DNA of 64,000 bases, from positions 434,001 through 498,000 of the forward strand of contig OY969556.1 in the NCBI GenBank assembly GCA_963701015.1. The letters are read 5' to 3'. The notes under the pieces were generated by a model. That model was not told where the DNA came from. It did not search any database and was given only the letters and a program-made list of their open reading frames with translations. A program made the position numbers and the translations under genes. The DNA is from MFD09286-c1 sp963701015. Lineage in GTDB: Bacteria > Bacteroidota > Bacteroidia > Bacteroidales > DTGW01. This document shows positions 55,637-64,000 of the stretch, in pieces (within the stretch, counting starts at the first letter, position 1; every line of letters starts with the position of its first letter).

Positions 55637-56560
55637 ATGAAAGCCAGATTGACATTATTATTTGCAAGTCTTTTGTTGGTAAGCATAAATTCATGTTCAC
55701 AGGATAAAAATATGAAATTCAATAAATTAACACCGGAAGAAGAAAAAATTATAGTTGATAAAGGAACAGAAATGCCATTTAGCGGCAAGTATTATAATTT
55801 TGATAGTGTTGGAACTTATTTATGCAAGAGGTGCAATGCCCCATTATTCCGTTCAAGCGATAAATTTGATGCCCATTGCGGCTGGCCTAGTTTTGACGAT
55901 GCCATTCCTGGAGCTGTAAAAGAAGTGCCCGATGCAGATGGTGTAAGAACAGAAATAGAGTGTGCAAAGTGTGGCGCTCATTTAGGTCATGTATTTGTTG
56001 GGGAGCATTTTACTGCTAAAAATACCCGCCATTGCGTAAATTCATTATCATTAAATTTTGTTCCTTTGCATATTATGAAAAGTGAAAAAGCAATTTTTGC
56101 AGGTGGATGTTTTTGGGGTGTAGAATATTACATGCAAAAAGCCAAAGGAGTTATTTCGGCCAAAGTTGGTTATATTGGAGGGCATACGCCAAATCCCACT
56201 TATGAAGAGGTTTGTTCTCATACTACTGGATATGCCGAAGCTGTTGAAATAACTTTTGATCCAACAATAACCAATTTTGAGATTTTAGCCAGACTGTTTT
56301 TCGAAATCCATGATCCGACACAAATGGATAGGCAAGGACCTGATATTGGCGATCAGTATCGTTCGGAAATTTTTTATTTAAATGATGAACAGAAAGCTAT
56401 TTCGGAGAAATTAATAAAAATATTGGAAGCCAAAGGTTATAAAATTGCCACAAAATTGACCAAAGCAACAAAATTTTACGAAGCAGAAAGTTATCACCAG
56501 GATTATTACGACCATAAAGGCACATTACCTTATTGTCACGGTTATGTAAAAAGATTTTAA
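55637..56560 (+). CDS. msrAB: Lipoprotein MsrB-MsrA methionine sulfoxide reductase fusion
   Basis: Bifunctional enzyme repairing both R- and S-methionine sulfoxide. The 307 residues begin with a lipoprotein signal (LLFASLLLVSINSC, Cys20), placing it in the envelope. MsrB comes first (about 28-145) with zinc cysteines C63, C66, C109, C112 and nucleophile C133 in RHCVNS; MsrA follows (about 150-307) with C158 in AGGCFWG and GYIGGHTPNPTYEEVCS. The MsrB-then-MsrA order is one of the known fusion orders. Immediately after it, convergent, is a two-component system. Confidence 0.93.
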   Translation: MKARLTLLFASLLLVSINSCSQDKNMKFNKLTPEEEKIIVDKGTEMPFSGKYYNFDSVGTYLCKRCNAPLFRSSDKFDAHCGWPSFDDAIPGAVKEVPDADGVRTEIECAKCGAHLGHVFVGEHFTAKNTRHCVNSLSLNFVPLHIMKSEKAIFAGGCFWGVEYYMQKAKGVISAKVGYIGGHTPNPTYEEVCSHTTGYAEAVEITFDPTITNFEILARLFFEIHDPTQMDRQGPDIGDQYRSEIFYLNDEQKAISEKLIKILEAKGYKIATKLTKATKFYEAESYHQDYYDHKGTLPYCHGYVKRF

Positions 56561-57258
56561 ATGTTAACCTCTAGCTTAAACCCGGTACGATGAATATTCT
56601 GAATAGAAACCGAATCGTCGTCTTTCAGTATTTTCCGTAGTTTAGTGATATAAACATCCATACTTCGGCCCATGAAATAATCATCTTCGCCCCAAATTAA
56701 CTTTAAGGCAAAGTCACGACGTACCAATTGGTTTTTGTTAATACATAAAAGCCTTAATACATCAGCTTCTTTGCGGGTAAGGTTTTGTTTTTCATTGTTA
56801 ATTATTATTATCTGATTTGAAAAGTCGAAAACAAAATTACCTATTTTATAAATTTCCTTTTCAACAACAGCATTTTGAATATTGTTTTGAGTGCGTCGTA
56901 AAATGGCTTCAATTCGTAAAAGCAACTCCTCGGTACTAAATGGTTTTGTAATATAATCGTCAGCGCCAATTTTAAAACCTTTAATCTTATCTTCTTTCAT
57001 TGACCTGGCTGTAAGGAAAATAATAGGCACTTGTTTGTTTTTTAACCGAATATCTTCGCCCAAAGTAAATCCATCCTTTAATGGAAGCATTACATCAATT
57101 AAACAGAGATCGAAACTCAGTGCGTTAAATTTCGACAGTGCAATTACGCCATTTTCGGCCAGTTCAACTGTAAATCCTGATTCACTCAAAAAATCCTTGA
57201 TAACAAAACCCAGGTTTTTGTCATCTTCTACCAATAATATATGGGCCTTATTTTGCAT
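56557..57258 (-). CDS. OmpR-family response regulator
   Basis: A 233-residue two-component regulator: receiver domain (about 5-120) with acidic pocket EDD at 11-13, phospho-acceptor D55, T83 and K105, then an OmpR/PhoB winged-helix DNA-binding domain (about 135-230, LTRKEADVLRLLCINKNQLV, GRSMDVYITKLRKIL). The longer frame from 57348 overlaps the kinase gene; ATG 57258 gives a canonical receiver start four bases after the kinase stop, so the two form one operon. Its stop overlaps the msr gene's end by four bases, convergently. Target genes unknown. Confidence 0.92.
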   Translation of the reverse strand: MQNKAHILLVEDDKNLGFVIKDFLSESGFTVELAENGVIALSKFNALSFDLCLIDVMLPLKDGFTLGEDIRLKNKQVPIIFLTARSMKEDKIKGFKIGADDYITKPFSTEELLLRIEAILRRTQNNIQNAVVEKEIYKIGNFVFDFSNQIIIINNEKQNLTRKEADVLRLLCINKNQLVRRDFALKLIWGEDDYFMGRSMDVYITKLRKILKDDDSVSIQNIHRTGFKLEVNI

Positions 57259-57262
57259 AGGT

Positions 57263-58522
57263 TTAATTTCCAAATGGTAAGAAAATCTCAAATTTACTTC
57301 CTTTTCCGGGTTCGCTTTCAACTTTAACTTTTCCTGCATGAGCTTCAATCATTATTTTAACATAATAAAGCCCTATTCCAAACCCTTTCACATTGTGAAT
57401 ATTCCCGGTTGGTACACGATAAAACTTATCAAATATGTATTTTATATATTGTTCGGGAATTCCTATGCCATTATCTTTTACAGTAATTAATATCCCATTG
57501 TTGGCATTTTCAGTTGAAATATTAATTTCGGGATTTTCAAGGGAATATTTGTAAGCATTTTCAACTAAATTATTGAAAACATTTGCCATGTGTACCGGGT
57601 CAGCAATAATCATATGGTTTTCAGCATGTAAATTATAATTTAATTTTGCCTGTTTCTCACAATTGTCAAGCCATATGCTAGACACTGAATTTTTTATTAG
57701 TTCATGCAAATCAATTTCCTCTTTGTTAATTTCATATTCATTTTTATCGAGTTGAGCCATTCTTAATACCTGTTCAACCTGAATACGCATCCGTTGGTTT
57801 TCGTCATAAATTATTTTTGCATATTGATGAATTTTATCAACTGATGTTTCTTTATTCGCATTTACAAGTATTTCGGATGATAAAGAAATGGTACTAATTG
57901 GTGTTTTAAATTCATGTGTCATATTGTTAATAAAGTCAGTTTTCATATCCGAAAGTTTCTTTTGCCTGAAAACCGCGAAAATGATAAACCCAAAACAAAA
58001 TATTATAATTACAAGGAAAATAACAGATAGAATGAACCAGTTCCAGACTTTTAAAAGCAAGTGTTTTTGAAACGAAGGAAAAATAAGTTCAATATGATAA
58101 TGTTCTTTGTCATACATCCATGAAACACAAAATTTAAATATAATATCATTTTTATTACTTCGCGAGAAACCTTTTGAAGCATAAATAATTGAATCGTTAT
58201 GGCTTTTTACAATAGCAAATTCATGTATTGTATATAATTGATAAAAGTCGATATACTTTTTTAATAGTGAATCAAGAATTTCGGGATTCACAACTTTTAA
58301 AATAGCCTGGTCATTGCTTAAATTGTTGAAGTTTAATTTACATTTTTTATCCATGCACCAAACTTCTTCGAAAGTACTTTTTAAAGCCGACTGAACCCTG
58401 TCTTCATATTGTTTCTGGCTAACATTAATTGCCTGGGTTATCCAAAAAGTTTGGGTTATAATCAAACCAATTAAAGCAAGTGCCGAAAATATTACAATAA
58501 GCCGGATTGTGACTGTTTTCAT
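57263..58522 (-). CDS. Sensor histidine kinase
   Basis: A 419-residue membrane histidine kinase. Transmembrane helices at about 7-29 and 163-185 bracket a periplasmic sensor domain of about 130 residues with two cysteines (C56, C61). The catalytic core has H203 in THEFKTPISTISLSSEIL, N-box NVFNNLVENAYKYS, G1 VKDNGIGIP and G2 GFGIGLYYVK. No HAMP or PAS domain is apparent. First gene of the pair with the OmpR-type regulator four bases downstream. The signal is unknown. Confidence 0.92.
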   Translation of the reverse strand: MKTVTIRLIVIFSALALIGLIITQTFWITQAINVSQKQYEDRVQSALKSTFEEVWCMDKKCKLNFNNLSNDQAILKVVNPEILDSLLKKYIDFYQLYTIHEFAIVKSHNDSIIYASKGFSRSNKNDIIFKFCVSWMYDKEHYHIELIFPSFQKHLLLKVWNWFILSVIFLVIIIFCFGFIIFAVFRQKKLSDMKTDFINNMTHEFKTPISTISLSSEILVNANKETSVDKIHQYAKIIYDENQRMRIQVEQVLRMAQLDKNEYEINKEEIDLHELIKNSVSSIWLDNCEKQAKLNYNLHAENHMIIADPVHMANVFNNLVENAYKYSLENPEINISTENANNGILITVKDNGIGIPEQYIKYIFDKFYRVPTGNIHNVKGFGIGLYYVKIMIEAHAGKVKVESEPGKGSKFEIFLPFGN

Positions 58523-58538
58523 ATTTATGAAATTAGGA

Positions 58539-58546
58539 CAAATATA
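58539..58546 (-). promoter_or_regulatory. -7 box of the two-component operon
   Basis: Reads TATATTTG on the minus strand, 16 bases before the kinase ATG; no well-spaced -33 element. Confidence 0.5.
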
Positions 58547-58605
58547 TATTAAATAAAAAAGTGGACAGATAAATTAACAAAGCATTAACAATGAGTAATT
58601 ACCAG

Positions 58606-59319
58606 TTAGAAATTCAAATAAAATTCTTTGGTCAAATTTTTATATTTTTCAGAATATTCATTTGTTTCATCAGTATAAATGGTCAGATTGTCTTCTTTAT
58701 AAAGAACCGGAATTTTTGAGAATTCGAGTAATAGACGAATTATATTGGTATGTGGTGAAGATTTTACATTTGTTTTACGGTTACAAAACAAACCCATTTT
58801 TGCTGCTTCCACAATAAATAAACATCCTTCGGCATACGGCATTATTACTGATAAATTACCGTTTGAACTTAAAAGTTTATTGCAGGCTTGAAGAAGGTCG
58901 GTTGATGATAGTAAATCGTTATGCCGGGCGATAGTTTTGTTTTCATTTACCGATTTTAATGAATTTGAAAAGTAAGGTGGATTGCTGACTATAGATTGGT
59001 ATTTATGTTTAGTGTTTTTTGAATAATCCTGAATTGAGCAATGGTGAACGGAAATTTTTTCGTTCCATGGGCAATTTTGAGCATTGGTTTTGGCCTGATT
59101 ATATGCTGATTCTTCTATCTCAACAGCATCAATTAAAGTATTTGTGCGCTGTGCAACCATTATTGCAATTAATCCGGTTCCGGTGCCAATATCTAAAATA
59201 TTTGTGCATTTCTCAACATTTGCCCAGGCACCTAACAATACGCCATCAGTACCAACTTTCATCGCACATTTATCATGATAAATTGTGAATTGTTTAAATT
59301 GGTAGTAATTATTAGGCAT
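58606..59319 (-). CDS. trmN6: tRNA1(Val) (adenine(37)-N6)-methyltransferase (TrmN6/YfiC)
   Basis: SAM-dependent N6-adenine methyltransferase of the YfiC/TrmN6 type, modifying A37 of one tRNA-Val. 237 residues: opening FKQFTIYHDKCAMKVGTDGV, SAM motif LDIGTGTGLIAIM (about 42-54), acidic VEIEESAYNQA and the catalytic NPPY at 113-116 in SIVSNPPYFSNSL. Close relatives act on other substrates, so the exact tRNA is inferred from family membership. Monocistronic, between the kinase and rpmH. Confidence 0.85.
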   Translation of the reverse strand: MPNNYYQFKQFTIYHDKCAMKVGTDGVLLGAWANVEKCTNILDIGTGTGLIAIMVAQRTNTLIDAVEIEESAYNQAKTNAQNCPWNEKISVHHCSIQDYSKNTKHKYQSIVSNPPYFSNSLKSVNENKTIARHNDLLSSTDLLQACNKLLSSNGNLSVIMPYAEGCLFIVEAAKMGLFCNRKTNVKSSPHTNIIRLLLEFSKIPVLYKEDNLTIYTDETNEYSEKYKNLTKEFYLNF

Positions 59320-59350
59320 TTTACGAATTATAAAAATTAGGAATTAAATA

Positions 59351-59384
59351 AAAAAGGCGGCCCAATTAACTGAGCAGCCTTTTT
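59351..59384 (-). terminator. rpmH terminator
   Basis: AAAAAGGC and GCCTTTTT arms with an imperfectly paired centre; T-run on the minus strand, 23 bases after the rpmH stop. Confidence 0.65.
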
Positions 59385-59406
59385 ATTCACCTTAATAAAA
59401 GGTAAA

Positions 59407-59565
59407 CTATGCTTTATGTTGATGTTCGTCTGAAACAGAAAGTTTTTTTCTGCCTTTTGCACGGCGTGAAGCTAATACCTTACGGCCATTGGCACTTGAC
59501 ATTCTTTCAAGAAAGCCATGTTTATTTTTTCTTTTCCTGTTCGATGGCTGAAATGTACGTTTCAT
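59407..59565 (-). CDS. rpmH: 50S ribosomal protein L34
   Basis: Small basic large-subunit protein. 52 residues: [20 protein letters not shown] (full family opening), then [20 protein letters not shown]. The C-terminal extension [11 protein letters not shown] is slightly longer than the usual 44-47 residues, as commonly seen in Bacteroidota. Downstream of rsmG by about 100 bases on the same strand. The gene is too short for many ORF filters but is unmistakable. Confidence 0.96.
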   Translation of the reverse strand: MKRTFQPSNRKRKNKHGFLERMSSANGRKVLASRRAKGRKKLSVSDEHQHKA

Positions 59566-59666
59566 TGTATTATATTTTTAAGTAATGCAATTTTTTAACT
59601 TATCGGGAGTGCAAAATTAGAGCTTTTTTTTATTTCTGCAAATAAATAATTAATTAGTAGAATAAT

Positions 59667-60293
59667 TTATTTAACCATTGGCAAATAAACAATTTTTTTT
59701 GTCTCAAAAAAAGGTTCATCAAAGAATTCAGAAATATTAATTACTGAAGTTTTTGTACTATAATTTTTTAGTTCTTCTTTTAAATCACCACCTTTTAAGT
59801 AAATAATACCGTTTTTGAACGAATTTATATTTTCAGAAAGGAATATTTTTTTTACCCATTGCACAAATTCAGGAAACTCTGTTACAGCACGGCTAACTAC
59901 AAAATGGAATTTGTTATTTAAACTTTCAGCACGTGCATGTATTGTTGTAACATTAGTCAGCTCAATTGCTTTGATAATTTCATTTACAACATTTATTTTT
60001 TTCCCGATTGAATCAACCAGCGTGAAACTTACTTTTGGAAATAGTATTGAAAGTGGTATTCCCGGAAATCCTCCACCGGTTCCAACATCCAAAACTAAAG
60101 TGCCGGGATTGAAATTGAATTTATATGCTATTGCCAGTGAATGTAAAATATGCTTTTCGTTAATATTCTCAATGTCCTTTCGAGATATTACGTTAATCCG
60201 TTGGTTCCAGAATTCGTAAAGTTTTTGTAATTGTTCAAACTGTCGAAATTGTGAATCAGTCAGTTGGGGAAAGTATTTTAAAATTAGTTCCAT
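59667..60293 (-). CDS. rsmG: 16S rRNA (guanine(527)-N7)-methyltransferase
   Basis: Methylates G527 of 16S rRNA in the decoding region; loss gives low-level streptomycin resistance in other bacteria. 208 residues, normal length. SAM-binding LVLDVGTGGGFPGIPLSILF (GTGGGFPG at 71-78), N-terminal FWNQRINVISRKDIENI, HILHSLAI and VVSRAVTEFPEF are family-typical. It begins six bases after the sigma factor stop, so it is in that operon. Confidence 0.95.
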   Translation of the reverse strand: MELILKYFPQLTDSQFRQFEQLQKLYEFWNQRINVISRKDIENINEKHILHSLAIAYKFNFNPGTLVLDVGTGGGFPGIPLSILFPKVSFTLVDSIGKKINVVNEIIKAIELTNVTTIHARAESLNNKFHFVVSRAVTEFPEFVQWVKKIFLSENINSFKNGIIYLKGGDLKEELKNYSTKTSVINISEFFDEPFFETKKIVYLPMVK

Positions 60294-60299
60294 TAAAAA

Positions 60300-60902
60300 T
60301 CAGAACTTGTTTCCCGAACTTTTAAGAATATTATAAAGCAATTCGCGAGCCCTGAAAAGTTGGGCTTTAACAGTCCCTATCGGCAATTCAAGTTCTTCGG
60401 CTATTTCTTCATATGATAATTCATCAAAATAGCGCATTTCAATGAGTTTCCTGTATCTTGGTTTTAATTTCGAAACAACTTCACGCATTAGTCGAACTTT
60501 CTGATCGCTAATCATTGATTCTTCAGGATCGGGATCATTAGTTTGAATATGAATAGGAACTTCATCGTGACCTTCTTTGGCCTGATCTATTGAAATCGTT
60601 TGCCCACCACGTCGTTTACGTATATGGTCGATGCAATTGTTTGTTGCTATTTTAAAAAGCCAGGTGCTAAAAGCATAGTTAGGTGTATACTGGTGGAGAT
60701 TTTTAAAAGCTTTTCCAAATGCTTCAATGGTAAGGTCATCGGCATCATCAGGATTGTTGACCATTTTAAGCAACATAAAATATATGGCATCGCGATATCT
60801 TCCCAGTAAATCAGCATAAGCTTTCTGATCGCCGTTTGTAGCCCGTTCTACCAACATTAAATCTTGTTGGGCTTTTTCAGATAAATTTAGGTTAATCTCC
60901 AT
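60300..60902 (-). CDS. ECF-type RNA polymerase sigma factor
   Basis: A 200-residue sigma-70 family factor with only regions 2 and 4. Region 2 (about 22-95): LLGRYRDAIYFMLLKMVNNP, DADDLTIEAFGKAFKNLHQY, FSTWLFKIATNNCIDHIRKR. Region 4 (about 135-190): LKPRYRKLIEMRYFDELSYE and LELPIGTVKAQLFRARELL. No anti-sigma gene is adjacent; instead it is sandwiched between a glycosyltransferase (16-base overlap) and rsmG (6-base gap), an arrangement suggesting a housekeeping-like ECF factor, not a TonB-linked one. Targets unknown. Confidence 0.93.
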   Translation of the reverse strand: MEINLNLSEKAQQDLMLVERATNGDQKAYADLLGRYRDAIYFMLLKMVNNPDDADDLTIEAFGKAFKNLHQYTPNYAFSTWLFKIATNNCIDHIRKRRGGQTISIDQAKEGHDEVPIHIQTNDPDPEESMISDQKVRLMREVVSKLKPRYRKLIEMRYFDELSYEEIAEELELPIGTVKAQLFRARELLYNILKSSGNKF

Positions 60903-62009
60903 TGTTTGCCAGGTCTCAATTTAGAAGATATATAAATTCCCAAATTAATAAATGGGAAAATAATATCGAATAAAGGCGAAATTATGAATAATTTTTTTTC
61001 GTTCAAATTCTTAAAACTTATTTTAAATATTATCAATTGCCAAATCAATCGAAAAACAAAAACAGATAAAGCTACTATCCAATATTTTTGAAGTATTAAC
61101 AATGCAATGAACAAAAAGTAAAATAAAACCCTTGAAAAAATCTCGGTACCCAGTAAAATTTTATGTTTTATTTTATAGTATTTGAAAGTTGAAAGATGCC
61201 TGCTTTTCTGATCGGTCCGATTTTTCGAAAGTATCTTTTGCTTCAGAACGTGTATGGGCAAAAGGTTCTATTGTAATATTTGTAGCAGTGGCTACTTCAT
61301 TCACAAATAAATCATCATCACCTGAAACCAACCGGGCATGTGATGCAAATCCTTTGTTTGCAAAAAATAATGATTTGCGGTAGGCTAAATTACGTCCAAC
61401 TCCCATATAAGGTATTCCAAACAATGCAAATGAAAAATATTGAATTGCAATTATTGCTGTTTCGTAACGAATTATTATGTTAAGTAGGCCCGGTTTTTGA
61501 AAATATCCACCATAACCAAGCAAAATAGATGAATCGGTTTTGAAGTTTTTTGCCATAGTTTTTAGCCATTGGTTATTTTCGGGTACACAATCGGCATCAG
61601 TCAAAAGAAGCCATTCGTTTTTCGCAGCTTTAATGCCAACTGTAAGAGCTAGCTTTTTACTATGGTTGAATTTTTCATCTTCCTTTATAAAAGTAGTTTT
61701 TAAATTTGAATATTGATTTTTAAAGCGCTTTAAAATATCTTCGGTTTCGTCCAAAGAACAATCATTAACTACAACAACTTCAAAATCAGGGTAATCCTGG
61801 TTTAAAATCACCGGCAAATATTTTTCAATATTTTCAGCTTCATTTCGGGCACAAATAACAACCGAAACAGGCTCAAAAATTTCAGGTTCAGTTACCGGTT
61901 TATGAATCGGTAACCTTAAATAAATAAAAATGTAATAAAACAATTGAATTGCGCCTACTAAGCAGAATGCAATTAATATTATCAAACAAATCAGGTCGTA
62001 TGTAATCAT
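60887..62009 (-). pseudogene. Membrane GT2 glycosyltransferase, frameshifted
   Basis: Family 2 glycosyltransferase anchored in the inner membrane. The first frame (62009-61173) has a transmembrane helix at about 5-30, VSVVICARNEAENIEKYLPV, VVVVNDCSLDETED, LLLTDADCVPENNQW and GDDDLFVNEVA. It closes after TFEKSDRSEKQ, while an overlapping frame (to 60887) supplies TDQKSRHLSTFKYYKIKHK and two or three C-terminal transmembrane helices (RVLFYFLFIALLILQ, WIVALSVFVFRLIWQLI). Removing one A from the A5 run at 61221-61225 joins them. It overlaps the sigma factor gene by 16 bases. Substrate unknown. Confidence 0.75.
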
Positions 62010-62119
62010 TAATTAATTCTTAAAATCGTATTTCAAATAGGTTTGCAATAATAAAGAACATTTCGATTGTAAACAATAGGTTGAAATGATAAGTAATAAA
62101 CTTTTTGTTCACATTTGGC

Positions 62120-62127
62120 TATATTTG
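62120..62127 (+). promoter_or_regulatory. -7 box upstream of tgt
   Basis: TATATTTG, an exact match, 79 bases before the tgt ATG; a TTTG lies too close (62104-62107) to be a normal -33 element. Confidence 0.45.
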
Positions 62128-62205
62128 CCGGATAGTAAATTACCTATGATTACCGGTTTCAAATTTAATCATTAATAAGAAATTCATACTTTTGTTGTTG
62201 GAAAC

Positions 62206-63336
62206 ATGAAGTTTACATTACAAAATACTGATAATAAAAGTAAAGCGCGGGCAGGATTAGTTGAAACCGATCACGGTTTAATTGAAACACCTATTTTCAT
62301 GCCGGTTGGTACCGCCGGAACAGTTAAAGCTGTTCATCAGCATGAACTTGCTAAAGATATAAAAGCACAAATAATTCTCGGAAATACTTATCATTTGTTC
62401 CTTCGTCCCGGACTTGAAATAATTAAAACGGCAGGAGGTTTGCATAAATTTATAAATTGGAATAAACCAATATTAACTGATAGTGGTGGTTATCAGGTTT
62501 TTTCCCTTGCCGATAACCGAAAGCTAAAAGAAGATGGAGCCCATTTCAGTTCACATATCGACGGTTCAAAACATATTTTCACACCCGAAAATGTGGTTGA
62601 TATTCAACGTATAATTGGAGCAGATATAATAATGGCATTTGATGAATGTGCGCCTTATCCATGTGAAAGAAAATATGCTGAAAATTCAGTACGGCTTACA
62701 CATCAATGGTTAGAAAGAGGCATTAAACATTTTAACTCATCCACTCCATTATATGAACATAATCAGGCTTTTTTCCCTATAGTTCAAGGCAGTGTTTACA
62801 AGGATTTGCGTATTTCGTCAGCTGAAAAAATTGCATCGTTAAATATGGAAGGAAATGCAATTGGAGGTTTGGCAGTGGGAGAACCGGCTGAACAAATGTA
62901 CGAAACAATTGAAATAGTTAATTCAATATTGCCAATAGACAAACCACGATATTTAATGGGCGTGGGCACACCTGTAAATATACTTGAGTCAATTGGTTTA
63001 GGAATTGATATGTTTGATTGTGTAATGCCAACCCGAAATGCGCGTAATGGCATGTTATTTACAAAAAATGGGATTATGAATATGCGCAACGAGAAATGGC
63101 GGAATGATTTTTCTCCCATTGATGAATCTTCGGAATGTTTTGTTGATACTGAATATTCAAAAGCATATTTAAGACATTTAATAGTTTCGAAAGAAATTTT
63201 GGGAGCTCAAATTGCTTCAATTCATAATTTACATTTTTACATTTGGCTGGTGAGCGAAGCACGAAAACAAATTTTAAATAATACATTTGCAAGCTGGAAA
63301 GAGCTAATGATTAAAAAGGTTTCAAAGCGGTGCTGA
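62206..63336 (+). CDS. tgt: tRNA-guanine transglycosylase
   Basis: Exchanges G34 of certain tRNAs for the queuosine precursor preQ1. 376 residues, full length. Active site: D92 in LTDSGGYQVFSL, then IIMAFDECAPYP, GGLAVGEP, YLMGVGTP and MFDCVMPTRNARNG. The usual zinc motif CxCxxC is altered here: the corresponding stretch reads ECFVDTEYSKAYLRHL, keeping only one cysteine, although the later His in IASIHNLHFY remains. I recall similar wording in other Bacteroidota enzymes. The permease gene follows 64 bases later. Confidence 0.95.
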   Translation: MKFTLQNTDNKSKARAGLVETDHGLIETPIFMPVGTAGTVKAVHQHELAKDIKAQIILGNTYHLFLRPGLEIIKTAGGLHKFINWNKPILTDSGGYQVFSLADNRKLKEDGAHFSSHIDGSKHIFTPENVVDIQRIIGADIIMAFDECAPYPCERKYAENSVRLTHQWLERGIKHFNSSTPLYEHNQAFFPIVQGSVYKDLRISSAEKIASLNMEGNAIGGLAVGEPAEQMYETIEIVNSILPIDKPRYLMGVGTPVNILESIGLGIDMFDCVMPTRNARNGMLFTKNGIMNMRNEKWRNDFSPIDESSECFVDTEYSKAYLRHLIVSKEILGAQIASIHNLHFYIWLVSEARKQILNNTFASWKELMIKKVSKRC

Positions 63337-63400
63337 TTTTTTTGTTCTAAATTGAATAAAATTAAATTACAATCGTTTTGATAAGTAAAATAGGAAGAGT

Positions 63401-64000
63401 TTGAACTTATTTAAAACATTTAAAGATAATTTAGCAACATTAAGGTTTCCCGGTTACAAAAAAATCGACCGCTATATAATGCGCAAGTTTTTAGGGACAT
63501 TTTTTGTTGCTATTGCTTTAATGATTGTAATTGCAATAATTTTTGATACATCGGAAAAACTTGACGATTTTATCGAAAAGAATGCTCCACTAAAGGCTAT
63601 CGTTTTCAATTACTTTTGCAATTTCATCCCCTATTTTGTAGTTCTGTACAGTCACTTATTCACTTTTATTTCAGTTGTTTTCTTTACTTCGAAAATGGCA
63701 TACAGAACCGAAATTATTGCCATTTTAGGAGCCGGAGTGAGTTATAAACGGCTCATGTGGCCTTATTTTCTTTCATCAGCTGTTATTGCAGTTTTATCAT
63801 ATACACTTTTAAATTTTGTAGTTCCCAATGCAAATAAAATTCGGTTGGAATTCGAAGACACTTATATTCATAATGGTCCCGTAAATTTCAATACCAGGAA
63901 TATTCATAAGCAAATTCGGCCCGGGGTAGTTATTTATATGGAAACTTATAGTAATATACAAAATACCGGGTATCGGTTTTCAATTGAAAAATTTGATAAA
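63401..64000 (+). CDS. LptF/LptG-family permease, 3' end cut by window edge
   Basis: Inner-membrane subunit of the LptBFG transporter that extracts lipopolysaccharide toward the outer membrane. The first 200 codons are present: a basic lead, DRYIMRKFLGTFFVAIALMI (first membrane helix), EKLDDFIEKNAPLKAI, SHLFTFISVVFFTSKMAYRT, EIIAILGAGVSYKRLMWPYF and the start of the periplasmic beta-jellyroll (PGVVIYMETYSN). TTG 63401 after GGAAGAG is the likely start; ATG 63479 is an alternative. Placement right after tgt is common in Bacteroidota. Family members are 350-500 residues, so much is missing. Confidence 0.87.
   Translation, partial: MNLFKTFKDNLATLRFPGYKKIDRYIMRKFLGTFFVAIALMIVIAIIFDTSEKLDDFIEKNAPLKAIVFNYFCNFIPYFVVLYSHLFTFISVVFFTSKMAYRTEIIAILGAGVSYKRLMWPYFLSSAVIAVLSYTLLNFVVPNANKIRLEFEDTYIHNGPVNFNTRNIHKQIRPGVVIYMETYSNIQNTGYRFSIEKFDK

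Overview
The window is AT-rich chromosomal DNA from a member of the Bacteroidota. Evidence: proteins with type IX secretion (T9SS) type A and type B C-terminal sorting signals, a PorT homologue, a PorP/SprF-like protein paired with a giant type B cargo, Bacteroidota-only families (DUF6913-, DUF6452- and DUF6048-like), and many copies of the Bacteroidota -7 promoter box TAnnTTTG, which in two places forces a start codon downstream of the longest reading frame. I see no rRNA, tRNA, insertion sequence, phage gene or CRISPR array. Most of the window is ordinary core genome.

Layout. 1-7.2 kb: truncated FucP-type sugar transporter, PAS protein, secA, a DUF6913-like gene and dapA. 7.3-23.6 kb: surface-protein island with a 2372-residue type A protein and a divergent 2585-residue PKD-repeat type B protein followed by its PorP/SprF-like partner. 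23.7-29.5 kb: OmpH/Skp-like protein, a glycosyltransferase, nspC, a decayed HTATIP2-like oxidoreductase pseudogene, a histone-H1-like lysine-rich protein and thiL. 29.6-36 kb: 7TM-HD phosphohydrolase, NlpC/P60 protein, uvrB, and a DUF6452/DUF6048-like pair whose second gene is frameshifted. 36-43 kb: multidomain carbohydrate-binding T9SS cargo, SDR oxidoreductase, menG-porT, and a COG2509 flavoprotein.

43-50 kb: rpsO-pnp, aconitase, and a two-gene unit encoding a Cyc2-like fused cytochrome-porin and a small monoheme cytochrome c, the most distinctive metabolic signal here. 50-58.6 kb: SiaC-like (DUF1987) protein, MESH1-type alarmone hydrolase, cysK-metY (both frameshifted), a lipoprotein, an NrtR-like Nudix regulator, a lipoprotein MsrB-MsrA fusion, and a histidine kinase/response regulator pair. 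58.6-64 kb: trmN6, rpmH, rsmG, ECF sigma factor, a frameshifted glycosyltransferase, tgt and a truncated LptF/LptG permease.

Four otherwise conserved genes (DUF6048-like, metY, cysK, GT2) each carry one reading-frame break that a small indel would repair. This may mean residual sequencing or assembly indels, as in an unpolished or metagenome-derived genome, or recent gene loss. The HTATIP2-like remnant, with several lesions and a lost start, looks like genuine decay. I found no complete undescribed multi-gene system. The strongest leads are the Cyc2-like pair, the alternating two-PKD super-repeat, a duplicated unnamed domain in the 36-39 kb protein, and an inverted repeat next to the predicted cysK promoter.
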